A stretch of 5,204 nt of DNA from positions 1 to 5,204 of the forward strand of contig VBOF01000195.1 in assembly GCA_005877855.1 (NCBI GenBank), written 5' to 3'. The translations under genes were made by a program, and so were the position numbers. The notes below the pieces were generated by a model, which was given only the letters and a program-made list of their open reading frames with translations, had not been told where the DNA came from and searched no databases. Below are positions 1 through 5,204 of this stretch, one piece after another; the first letter of the stretch is position 1, and each line of letters opens with the position of its first letter. This stretch comes from Nitrospirota bacterium (GTDB lineage: Bacteria > Nitrospirota > Nitrospiria > Nitrospirales > NS-4).

Positions 1-1112
1 ACGGTGAAAGTGATGTCGCGGAGCACGGGCCGACCAGGCACGTACTCAAAAAACGCGTGCTCGAAAGTGATCAGCCCCTGGGCCGCCTGTAGCAAGGAGG
101 GGCCGTCTGGCAAATCTCTTTTCGCCTCAAGGACCTCAAAGACCCGCTGGACCCCCGCCTTTGATTCCTGGAGGAGCGCCTGTGTCTGGACCATGGTATT
201 GACCGGTCCATACAACGAGGCCAGGTAGGAGATGAAGACCACCAATGCGCCGATGGTCAGCGTACCGGACAGAACGTGCTGGGCGCCCAGCCACACCACC
301 ACCGCTGTGCCCGCTGCGATCAGCACATTGACTGCTCCTGAGTAAAAGGTCTGCAGCGTATACAGTCGACGCCCGGCCGCCAGACTGTCTCGGCTTGCGG
401 CCATGAAGGTCCTGTGCTCCTCTTCCTCCTTGGTGTATGCCTGGATGACACGAATCGCTGACAGTGTTCGTTGAACGAGCGTGTAGACGGCCCCTTCTTT
501 CTCACGTGCCTGCATGGCCGCAGCTCCGATCTTCTGGTTCAATCGAGCGATCGTCATAAAGACGATGGGGCACACGAGAAGCGCCACAAGCGTGAGTACC
601 CAATCAAGCCGGACCATGACGACCGTCATTCCGATAACAAGGAGACCCGCGGAAAGAAGCGGAAACAGACCATTCATCGTCAGGCTTTGAATCGCATAGG
701 TGTCGGCGGCGACCCGATACAGCAAATCGCCGACCTGACGGCGAGTGTGAAAGGCGAGCGAAAGGCGCTGAAGATGATCATAGAGATCACCCCGCAAGTC
801 ATTGACCAGTCGCTGTCCAATGCCGATGCTCGTATAGTTGTACAGGAGAGTCAGCGAGGCCAACAGCAGATAAATCAGGATGAGCCCCACGCACGCTGCC
901 AGCAAAAGCGTCTGGGGCGACCAGTCTTGGCCGAAGCCGACCGGCAGAGGCTCGCCACCCAGGACATGGTCAATAATGAGCTTTAAGGGCCAGGGCTTGA
1001 GCAGCTCGAAGAGATTGATCACCACGAGCTGGGTGAAGACAAGGAAGAGCGTGAACCGGTACGGCATGATATAAGGCAGGACCTTCTGGAGAAACGGCAG
1101 TATTCGCATCAT
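1..1112 (-). CDS. ABC exporter, membrane domain plus start of ATPase domain (partial, C-terminus cut by window edge)
   Basis: The frame is open from the ATG at 1112 to the left edge, giving 370 codons with no stop. Six hydrophobic segments are visible, at about residues 20-38, 68-90, 146-168, 170-187, 258-275 and 283-303. This is the standard six-helix core of MsbA-like exporters (ABC_membrane family). The stretch around 118-135 (LAFHTRRQVGDLLYRV) matches the usual cytoplasmic-loop motif of this family, and VQRTLSAIRVIQAYTKEE (213-230) is the other typical loop. From about residue 347 the sequence turns into the first strands of a nucleotide-binding domain (ITFEHAFFEYVPGRPVLRDI). Walker A, signature and Walker B lie outside the window. 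The protein would sit in the inner membrane as a half-transporter dimer. The substrate cannot be read from this part; a lipid-linked glycan, lipid or peptide are all possible. The start overlaps the stop of the preceding small frame (ATGA), and the second ATG, at 1109, is an alternative start. There is only weak Shine-Dalgarno-like sequence ahead, which fits translational coupling. Confidence 0.93.
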   Translation of the reverse strand, partial: MMRILPFLQKVLPYIMPYRFTLFLVFTQLVVINLFELLKPWPLKLIIDHVLGGEPLPVGFGQDWSPQTLLLAACVGLILIYLLLASLTLLYNYTSIGIGQRLVNDLRGDLYDHLQRLSLAFHTRRQVGDLLYRVAADTYAIQSLTMNGLFPLLSAGLLVIGMTVVMVRLDWVLTLVALLVCPIVFMTIARLNQKIGAAAMQAREKEGAVYTLVQRTLSAIRVIQAYTKEEEEHRTFMAASRDSLAAGRRLYTLQTFYSGAVNVLIAAGTAVVVWLGAQHVLSGTLTIGALVVFISYLASLYGPVNTMVQTQALLQESKAGVQRVFEVLEAKRDLPDGPSLLQAAQGLITFEHAFFEYVPGRPVLRDITFT

Positions 1113-1291
1113 CTAATCCAGCTCAAACGCGTGCTTATAATCCAGCCGACGTGTACTGCCTGTTCGTCCTTCTGAATCAGAACGCCATGCCGAAGGCCAC
1201 TCTGAAACAGCGGTGCAAAGAACCGTGTGTCTTCGCATCGCCGAGCCAGCGCTCGTGAGTGTTCCGCAGACCACGGATAAGCCTTTCTCAC
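1109..1291 (-). CDS. candidate 60-residue small protein, unknown function, coupled to the ABC exporter
   Basis: A GTG at 1291 opens a 60-residue frame ending in TGA at 1109-1111. I choose the GTG because a full AAGGAGG lies 9 bases ahead of it; the in-frame ATG at 1300 directly abuts that motif and is too close to use it. The stop overlaps the exporter start as ATGA, a typical coupling arrangement, and the frame begins only 31 bases after the glycosyltransferase stop. The product is basic, begins MRKAYPWSAEHSRAL, has one cysteine, and shows no signal peptide or convincing membrane helix. I do not recognise a family. Other possibilities: a degraded remnant of a longer gene (another frame ends in RRLDYKHAFELD and stops at 1113, right against the exporter start), or non-coding spacer. 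Context supports translation more strongly than the protein sequence does. Confidence 0.45.
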   Translation of the reverse strand: MRKAYPWSAEHSRALARRCEDTRFFAPLFQSGLRHGVLIQKDEQAVHVGWIISTRLSWIR

Positions 1292-1300
1292 TGCCGTCAT

Positions 1301-1307
1301 CCTCCTT
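1301..1307 (-). promoter_or_regulatory. ribosome binding site (AAGGAGG) for the small frame
   Basis: A seven-base perfect Shine-Dalgarno sequence lies between the glycosyltransferase stop and the GTG at 1291, with a 9-base spacer. It is the strongest ribosome binding site seen in the window and decides the GTG start over the ATG at 1300, which has no spacer. Confidence 0.6.
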
Positions 1308-1322
1308 CGACGGAATTCACAG

Positions 1323-3932
1323 TCAGAATGCCCCGGCTGGCCAGAGTCGCTTGAGGCCGCGCACAATGACGGACATTGCCACCCCGCATTCTAGGATCGT
1401 CCTGCCGAGTGGCCACAGAGCCATGGCGCCAAGCAGCATCCCGACCGCCCAAGCCTCGTCCCAGGTTGCCGCCATTGCTAGGAACGCCAGCACCATTCCG
1501 GCCACCAACCCGCCTTGGGAGTACCACGGCCACACTCGAAATCGGATGAGCTGCTTCCCGGCGCCGTGTTCCTCGATGGCCATGAGGAGGCGGCCTCCTC
1601 CGAAGAGCCCTGTTCGGACTTGTAGGTCCCACCGATCGAAATCCCCCCCTCGGCTGACAACCGCACCGTGGGCTCGCAGCACACCCTCTATGCTTTGGAG
1701 GATCTTCCCGGGTTCCCGCCAACGCTCGCTCCAGAACCGCAATCGCCGCGGGAGGGGTAATCTCGGGACGACCTTGACACGGAATCGCCAAGGAGTCAGT
1801 CCGTACCGAAGCCGGCCGGACAGCCGGGCGAGAGGTTGGAGCAAAAACAGCAAAGCCGTCAGCGCGTGCATGCCGATGCGCCGCAGACGGGAGCGAGGCT
1901 TTGTTGGAAATGATGTACGGATTGCTCCGCCCACGGCTTGGACCAGCGACATGCTGACCGCGGCGATGAGAATCGTCGCAACGCCGAGCAGGGGACCCCA
2001 AAGCAAGCCAAGGGCCGACAGGACCGCCAACAATAGGATGACGAGACACCACTCCGGCGTTAAGGGGAGGGACTGCCACAGACTTGGCGCCGGCTGGCAG
2101 AGAGATTGAAATGTCGCGCTGCCCCACGTGCCATGATAAATCCGTGACCGAATGCCCAGCGCCCGTTCCAGCGCCTTGCAGTATATTCTTCCACCCCAAG
2201 TCATGGACCCAGCAGGCAGATACTTCTCAGGCCATTTCCGTTCAAGCAGCGCTTCTGCTTTCCCATATCCCCGTTGTTGACGCCAGAAGGCGCGGATCGA
2301 GTTGCGGCGATGATGCCAGACCATGGCCGCAGGGTGAAACCCCAAAGTCCATCCGCGCTCCTGCAAGCGCCAGCACACGTCCACATCATCGCCGGCAGTC
2401 CAAAACTGCGTGTCAAAACCTCCAATCGCTTCAAGGTAGCTCTTCCGGAAGGCCATGTTGCAGCCGGGGATGTGCTCTGCCACCTGGTCAGAAAGGAGCA
2501 CGTGAACGGGCCCGCCCGGAGCGTTGGCTACGCAATCAGCGATGGGACCGTCGTGCGGTGGAGGCAAATTAGGCCCTCCCACACCTGCGTGATCCGTATT
2601 CTCGAACGTTTCGATCAAATAGGTGAGCCAATGCGGATCCGGCCAGGCATCATCGTCAATGTAGGCGACAATCTCGCCTGTGGCCTCTTTTAGTCCGGTA
2701 TTGCGCGCGCTGGCAAGCCCACGATTTTCAGTGCGGATGACACGGCAGTTGTATTCGGACGCAATGGCCCAGGTCGAATCCGTTGAGCCATCATCGACCA
2801 CGATGAGCTCGTAGTTCGGATATTCAACCTTGCTCATACCCTCTAGGCAGTCTCGGATAGTGCGCGCCCCGTTAAAACTGCACACCACGACCGACACCCG
2901 TGGGCGGGACTTCCTGTGCAAAAATGGGACGTCTGCAAATGCCTGGCGAACGACGGGCAACGCCATCTTGGGTTGGCGGTCCCGGCGAGTGAGGCCAAAA
3001 TCCCAGTCGGCGATGTCATAGCCGCCTCGGTACCACTCGTCGGTCCAACCGAACACGAACGCGCCGGCGCATCCTGCCGCGAAGGCGGTACGGATCTGCC
3101 ATCCGAGCACCTGTGCCTGACTGATTTCGCCATGCCGACGACTATCCAGCCCGACTTCTCCCAGCAGCAGAGGACGGTTCCCGGCCAGATTTTGCAGCCG
3201 GGCCAGATACGCTTTAAGACGATCTTGGGATTCGAGGTACACGTTGAAGCACACGAGGTCGAGAAAAGGTAGGTCAAGATATTCGGTCGTGGGATAGTTA
3301 ACATACGTCACTAACCCATCCGGATCTTCCTCTTTCGCGGCACAATAGAGTCGTTCAAGGTGACGCTCGACCGCGCGGCGGCCGTGCCATCGCACAATGG
3401 GAGCTGGTATTTCGTTCCCTATGGCATAACAGAGAATCGCAGGATGCCCCGCACACGTCCGCACTCCGGCCCGAAGCCACTCCTCAATCCGTCCTGCGCA
3501 AGGTTTGTCCTCCAGGAAGGCGACATGCTGCTCCCACGGGACTCCGACCATCACGCGAAGCTTGTGGTTGAAGGCGAGGTCTAACAGCCAGCGGGGTGGA
3601 ACCGTATACGTACGGATGGCATTCAGACCATTGGCAGCGATTTGGGAGAAATCTAAATCGACGACAGTAGGGTCAGGATAGTGATCTTCGTTGGTACAGG
3701 GACGGAAGGTGCCATAGGTCACACCGCGGATCCATAACTTTTTTCCAGAGTTAACAAGGAACTTTCCCGCCGCTTTGGGCCTGTGAAAGGTCGAAATTTC
3801 ACTGTGACCTTCTTCGCGGACAGAATCCCGCTTACTGTTTTGCTGTGACGTCCCCATTGCGGTTTCCGTGCTCCTACATTCGTGCGAGCCTTGGGGCAGC
3901 TGGGCATGAAGACGTCGCTCTTCTCGGTCCAT
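1323..3932 (-). CDS. bifunctional fusion: clan GH-A glycoside-hydrolase-like domain + GT2 glycosyltransferase with membrane C-terminus
   Basis: 869 residues from the ATG at 3932. Residues about 51-333 look like a GH2/GH5-type TIM barrel: RGVTYGTF (69-76), IRTYTVPP (106-113), a GNE motif (172-174) whose Glu fits the acid/base, LLLGEVGLD (nucleophile candidate E259) and FGWTDEW (294-300). Residues about 345-568 are a GT-A, family 2 transferase: VSVVVCSFNGA, VVDDGSTD (378-385), the metal-binding DDD (426-428), GGFD, AGDDVD (513-518) and QQRGYG (552-557). Hydrophobic helices follow at about 627-645, 647-667, 686-703, 806-823 and 827-848, with a roughly 100-residue polar segment between the third and fourth. 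No signal peptide is visible, so both catalytic domains are predicted to be cytoplasmic. The start is chosen because GGAGG lies 10 bases ahead. An ATG at 3857 (AGGAG, 13 bases ahead) is the alternative, since the first 50 or so residues look unconserved. The frame stays open up to 4073, but that extension only translates tRNA-Arg. The likely role is inner-membrane synthesis or remodelling of a polysaccharide or lipid-linked glycan; acceptor and donor are unknown. Confidence 0.9.
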   Translation of the reverse strand: MDREERRLHAQLPQGSHECRSTETAMGTSQQNSKRDSVREEGHSEISTFHRPKAAGKFLVNSGKKLWIRGVTYGTFRPCTNEDHYPDPTVVDLDFSQIAANGLNAIRTYTVPPRWLLDLAFNHKLRVMVGVPWEQHVAFLEDKPCAGRIEEWLRAGVRTCAGHPAILCYAIGNEIPAPIVRWHGRRAVERHLERLYCAAKEEDPDGLVTYVNYPTTEYLDLPFLDLVCFNVYLESQDRLKAYLARLQNLAGNRPLLLGEVGLDSRRHGEISQAQVLGWQIRTAFAAGCAGAFVFGWTDEWYRGGYDIADWDFGLTRRDRQPKMALPVVRQAFADVPFLHRKSRPRVSVVVCSFNGARTIRDCLEGMSKVEYPNYELIVVDDGSTDSTWAIASEYNCRVIRTENRGLASARNTGLKEATGEIVAYIDDDAWPDPHWLTYLIETFENTDHAGVGGPNLPPPHDGPIADCVANAPGGPVHVLLSDQVAEHIPGCNMAFRKSYLEAIGGFDTQFWTAGDDVDVCWRLQERGWTLGFHPAAMVWHHRRNSIRAFWRQQRGYGKAEALLERKWPEKYLPAGSMTWGGRIYCKALERALGIRSRIYHGTWGSATFQSLCQPAPSLWQSLPLTPEWCLVILLLAVLSALGLLWGPLLGVATILIAAVSMSLVQAVGGAIRTSFPTKPRSRLRRIGMHALTALLFLLQPLARLSGRLRYGLTPWRFRVKVVPRLPLPRRLRFWSERWREPGKILQSIEGVLRAHGAVVSRGGDFDRWDLQVRTGLFGGGRLLMAIEEHGAGKQLIRFRVWPWYSQGGLVAGMVLAFLAMAATWDEAWAVGMLLGAMALWPLGRTILECGVAMSVIVRGLKRLWPAGAF

Positions 3933-4040
3933 CGGGATGGAGCCTCCGGATGGCAGAAGATTAGACGGTAAACATGACACGTTAGGACAAGTTGGGCTAC
4001 TTGTGCTGGGGATGGTAACTGCTGAAGCGGTTGAAAGGGT
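3933..4040 (-). other. leader between tRNA-Arg and the GH-GT2 gene; possible weak promoter
   Basis: This 108-base stretch has no gene and no hairpin with a T-tract that would terminate the upstream tRNA transcript. The only promoter-like pair I see on the minus strand is TTGTCC (3985-3990) and TCTAAT (3960-3965), separated by 19 bases. That spacing is too long for a confident sigma-70 call. The glycan operon may start here or may be read through from the tRNA genes. Confidence 0.25.
3943..3947 (-). promoter_or_regulatory. ribosome binding site (GGAGG) of the GH-GT2 fusion gene
   Basis: GGAGG sits 10 bases ahead of the ATG at 3932 and is the better of the two start-site signals for this gene. 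The competing ATG at 3857 has AGGAG at 13 bases. It rules out the longer reading frame, which would begin inside tRNA-Arg. Confidence 0.5.
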
Positions 4041-4117
4041 TGGCGCGCCCGGCAGGAATCGAACCTGCGACAACCAGCTTAGAAGGCTGGGGCTCTCTCC
4101 AACTGAGCTACGGGCGC
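4041..4117 (-). tRNA. tRNA-Arg (anticodon UCU), CCA encoded
   Basis: Full cloverleaf on the minus strand. The acceptor stem GCGCCCG (4111-4117) pairs with CGGGCGC (4045-4051). The D stem is GCTC/GAGC and the anticodon stem CCAGC/GCTGG. The seven-base loop CTTCTAA gives anticodon TCT (4081-4083). The T arm is GCAGG-TTCGATT-CCTGC. Discriminator G is at 4044 and the CCA tail at 4041-4043 is encoded in the genome. It decodes AGA (and AGG by wobble). It lies 106 bases after tRNA-Pro and is the last housekeeping gene before the glycan block, so it marks the junction between the two regions. Confidence 0.97.
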
Positions 4118-4125
4118 GGTGTTGG

Positions 4126-4212
4126 ACGTTAAACGTTATACGTTAATCGTTATTCGGCCAATCGAATCTATCAGGTTCTTCACGTTTAACGTTTCACGAT
4201 TAACGTTTAACG
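4126..4212. repeat. 7-bp-period AT-rich repeats forming an imperfect inverted repeat between the two tRNA genes
   Basis: Two blocks of imperfect tandem heptamers face each other. Block one (4126-4154) reads ACGTTAA, ACGTTAT, ACGTTAA, TCGTTAT on the plus strand. Block two (4181-4212) reads as CGTTAAA, CGTTAAT, CGTGAAA, CGTTAAA on the minus strand. The outer arms CGTTAAACGTTA (4127-4138) and TAACGTTTAACG (4201-4212) are perfect 12-base complements. Extended to 26 bases each (4127-4152 against 4187-4212), 22 positions pair. The 34-base centre (4153-4186) shows no repeat. There is no T-tract, so it is not a standard terminator. If the tRNAs are cotranscribed, the spacer RNA could fold into a long hairpin and affect processing; this is inference. 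It is strikingly AT-rich compared with its surroundings. Confidence 0.85.
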
Positions 4213-4221
4213 CCTCTTAGT

Positions 4222-4300
<79 letters not shown>

Positions 4301-4332
4301 ACACGAAAACCCGGACACCTCTTCCTCGCCCC

Positions 4333-4367
4333 CATTCATCGTTCAGCGTTCCGCGTTCAGCGCTCTC
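4333..4367. repeat. heptamer repeat block spanning the 3' end of rdgB
   Basis: On the plus strand the clear units are CGTTCAG (4340-4346), CGTTCCG (4347-4353) and CGTTCAG (4354-4360), flanked by degenerate units CATTCAT and CGCTCTC. The period of 7 and the CGTT core match the blocks between the tRNAs, but with GC-richer third parts. The block covers the rdgB stop codon and encodes the last residues of that protein (ALNAER). Confidence 0.7.
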
Positions 4368-4948
4368 AGAATCTCGCGGACCTTCGCGAGGGCCCGGCCT
4401 CGGTGGCTGATGCGGTTCTTCTCCTCGGGCGTCAGCTCGGCCAGGGTCATTCCGAGATCCGGTACGTAGAAGACCGGGTCGTACCCGAATCCGCCACCGC
4501 CGGCCGGTGCCTCCGTGATCCGGCCGTACAGATCGCCCTCCACCACCTGCTCGCGCCCGCTGGGGTCGACGAGAGCCAACACGCACACGAACCGCGCTCC
4601 GCGGCGCTGCGGCGGCACGCCCTCCAGAAGCCGCAACAGCTTACGGATATTATCCTGGAAGGTGCAGCCCTCTCCCGCAAAGCGGGCTGCATAGAGTCCG
4701 GGCTGCCCGCCCAGCGCGTCCACTTCCAGCCCTGTGTCATCGGCCAAGGCCGGCTTACCTGTGAACTTGGCGGCAGACCAGGCTTTCTTAAGGGCGTTCT
4801 CCCGGTAGGTCCGACCGTCTTCGACCACCTCCGGCGCGCCGGGGAACTCAGCCAGCGACCGGACCGCGACCGGCAGGTCCGCCAGCACCGCACGGATTTC
4901 TTCGACCTTGTGCCGGTTGCCGGTCGCCACCACCAACTCGGTGATCAG
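4343..4948 (-). CDS. rdgB: RdgB/HAM1 family XTP/dITP pyrophosphatase
   Basis: This cytosolic house-cleaning enzyme hydrolyses non-canonical purine triphosphates (XTP, ITP, dITP) to monophosphate and pyrophosphate, keeping deaminated bases out of DNA and RNA. The 201 residues match the family's usual length. Visible family motifs are VVATGNRHK (6-14, nucleotide-binding loop), EDGRTYRENALKKA (43-56), ADDTGLEVDALGGQPG (69-84, with the catalytic and metal-binding acidic pair D70-D71), YAARFAG (86-92), GGFGYDP (152-158, base recognition) and KNRISHRGRAL (177-187). No ATG or GTG fits the expected N-terminus. A CTG at 4946-4948 gives a start matching the family (M-ITELVVATGN), has AGGGG 7 bases ahead, and overlaps the rph stop as CTGA. 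TTG or GTG codons just downstream would delete conserved residues or lack a ribosome binding site. The upstream ATG at 5050 would put 34 extra residues inside rph. The C-terminus runs into heptamer repeats. The family call is very firm; the start is less so. Confidence 0.96.
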   Translation of the reverse strand: MITELVVATGNRHKVEEIRAVLADLPVAVRSLAEFPGAPEVVEDGRTYRENALKKAWSAAKFTGKPALADDTGLEVDALGGQPGLYAARFAGEGCTFQDNIRKLLRLLEGVPPQRRGARFVCVLALVDPSGREQVVEGDLYGRITEAPAGGGGFGYDPVFYVPDLGMTLAELTPEEKNRISHRGRALAKVREILRALNAER

Positions 4949-5204
4949 CGCAGATCCCCTACAAGCTCTTGCTGAAGCTTGACCAACGCACTGATGCCGT
5001 TCCAGCCCAGCGTCAGGAACTTGTTCAGCTCGTCCAGCGTGAATGGCCACTTCTCGGCGGTCCCTTGGACCTCCACGAACTGTCCCTTGCCAGTCATGAC
5101 CAGATTCAAGTCCACCTCCGCGAGGGAGTCCTCGGCATAGCAGAGATCGGTCAACACCTCGCCCCCTACTTTCCCGATGCTCACCGCCGCCAGATAGTCT
5201 CTCA
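4945..5204 (-). CDS. rph: ribonuclease PH, C-terminal 85 residues (partial, N-terminus cut by window edge)
   Basis: RNase PH is a phosphate-dependent 3'-to-5' exoribonuclease that trims the 3' trailers of tRNA precursors; it works as a ring-shaped hexamer in the cytosol. The frame is open to the right edge and its visible part begins RDYLAAVSIGKVGGEVLTD. Diagnostic family segments follow: YAEDSLAEVDLNLVMTG, with the conserved acidic residues of the active-site region, and FVEVQGTAEKWPFTLDEL, matching the strongly conserved EVQGTAE of RNase PH. The C-terminal helix ends LVGDLR and the stop TGA is at 4945-4947. The GTG at 5184 is an internal valine, not a start. The stop overlaps the rdgB CTG by 4 bases; rph-rdgB is a common gene pair in bacteria, which supports both calls. 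Most of the catalytic core and the phosphate-binding arginine lie outside the window. Confidence 0.96.
   Translation of the reverse strand, partial: RDYLAAVSIGKVGGEVLTDLCYAEDSLAEVDLNLVMTGKGQFVEVQGTAEKWPFTLDELNKFLTLGWNGISALVKLQQELVGDLR
4956..4960 (-). promoter_or_regulatory. ribosome binding site (AGGGG) supporting the CTG start of rdgB
   Basis: AGGGG lies within the 3' end of rph, 7 bases ahead of the CTG at 4948. No ATG, GTG or TTG falls at a suitable distance in the rdgB frame, so this site is the main sequence support for CTG initiation. Confidence 0.45.

Noticed and set aside
471..986. 171-residue plus-strand frame
   Set aside because: It is antisense to the ABC exporter membrane domain, highly charged and without recognisable motifs. 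The minus strand has a full six-helix pattern.
1297..2199. 300-residue minus-strand frame and 298-residue plus-strand frame (1213-2109) across the end of the fusion gene
   Set aside because: Both are Arg/Pro/Ser-rich shadows of the GC-rich coding sequence. The fusion frame carries the GT2 and membrane-helix pattern through this region.
3933..4073. N-terminal extension of the GH-GT2 gene up to a TTG at 4073
   Set aside because: The first residues (SQVRFLPGAP) simply translate the T arm and 3' end of tRNA-Arg. ATG at 3932 has GGAGG and lies outside the tRNA.
3937..4146. 69-residue plus-strand frame over tRNA-Arg
   Set aside because: The central GRNRTCDNQLRRLGLSPTEL is the common false product of an antisense tRNA. 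No ribosome binding site or conserved content outside it.
4126..4212. CRISPR array or rho-independent terminator
   Set aside because: The units are 7 bases with no spacers, so not CRISPR. The stem is AT-rich with mismatches, a 34-base loop and no T-tract, so not a normal terminator.
4949..5050. N-terminal extension of rdgB to an ATG at 5050
   Set aside because: It would lie entirely within rph in another frame, has no similarity to RdgB, and makes the protein 34 residues longer than the family.

Overview
The window is a moderately GC-rich bacterial segment in which every supportable gene lies on the minus strand, so the biological reading order runs from the right edge to the left. It has two parts: a housekeeping block (about 4041-5204) and a surface-glycan or export-type block (1-3932). 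I cannot name the organism from sequence alone. The gene style and the glycoside-hydrolase/glycosyltransferase fusion remind me of Nitrospirota such as Nitrospira, but this is recollection and not a search result.

Housekeeping block, in transcription order: the C-terminal 85 residues of RNase PH (rph, cut by the right edge); rdgB/HAM1 (XTP/dITP pyrophosphatase), whose likely CTG start overlaps the rph stop by 4 bases; then tRNA-Pro(UGG) and tRNA-Arg(UCU), both with genome-encoded CCA. The gaps are short and no terminator is visible, so the four genes may be cotranscribed. RNase PH trims tRNA 3' ends, so its position ahead of two tRNAs is functionally coherent. Imperfect 7-bp-period repeats sit between the tRNAs, where they form a long inverted repeat, and also across the 3' end of rdgB.

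Glycan/export block: after a leader of about 108 bases comes a large gene of 869 residues. It fuses a clan GH-A glycoside-hydrolase-like TIM barrel to a family 2 glycosyltransferase and a multi-pass membrane C-terminus. A candidate 60-residue reading frame of unknown function follows. It has a strong ribosome binding site, and its stop overlaps the start of the next gene in an ATGA. That next gene encodes the six-helix membrane domain of an ABC exporter and is cut by the left edge just as its ATPase domain begins. The 31-base gap and the overlap suggest one transcript. The likely overall role, by inference only, is building or trimming a glycan at the inner membrane face and exporting it or a related molecule.

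The points most worth a second look are the apparently cytoplasmic hydrolase-transferase fusion, the uncharacterised small frame coupled to the exporter, the heptamer repeat blocks, and the CTG start of rdgB.
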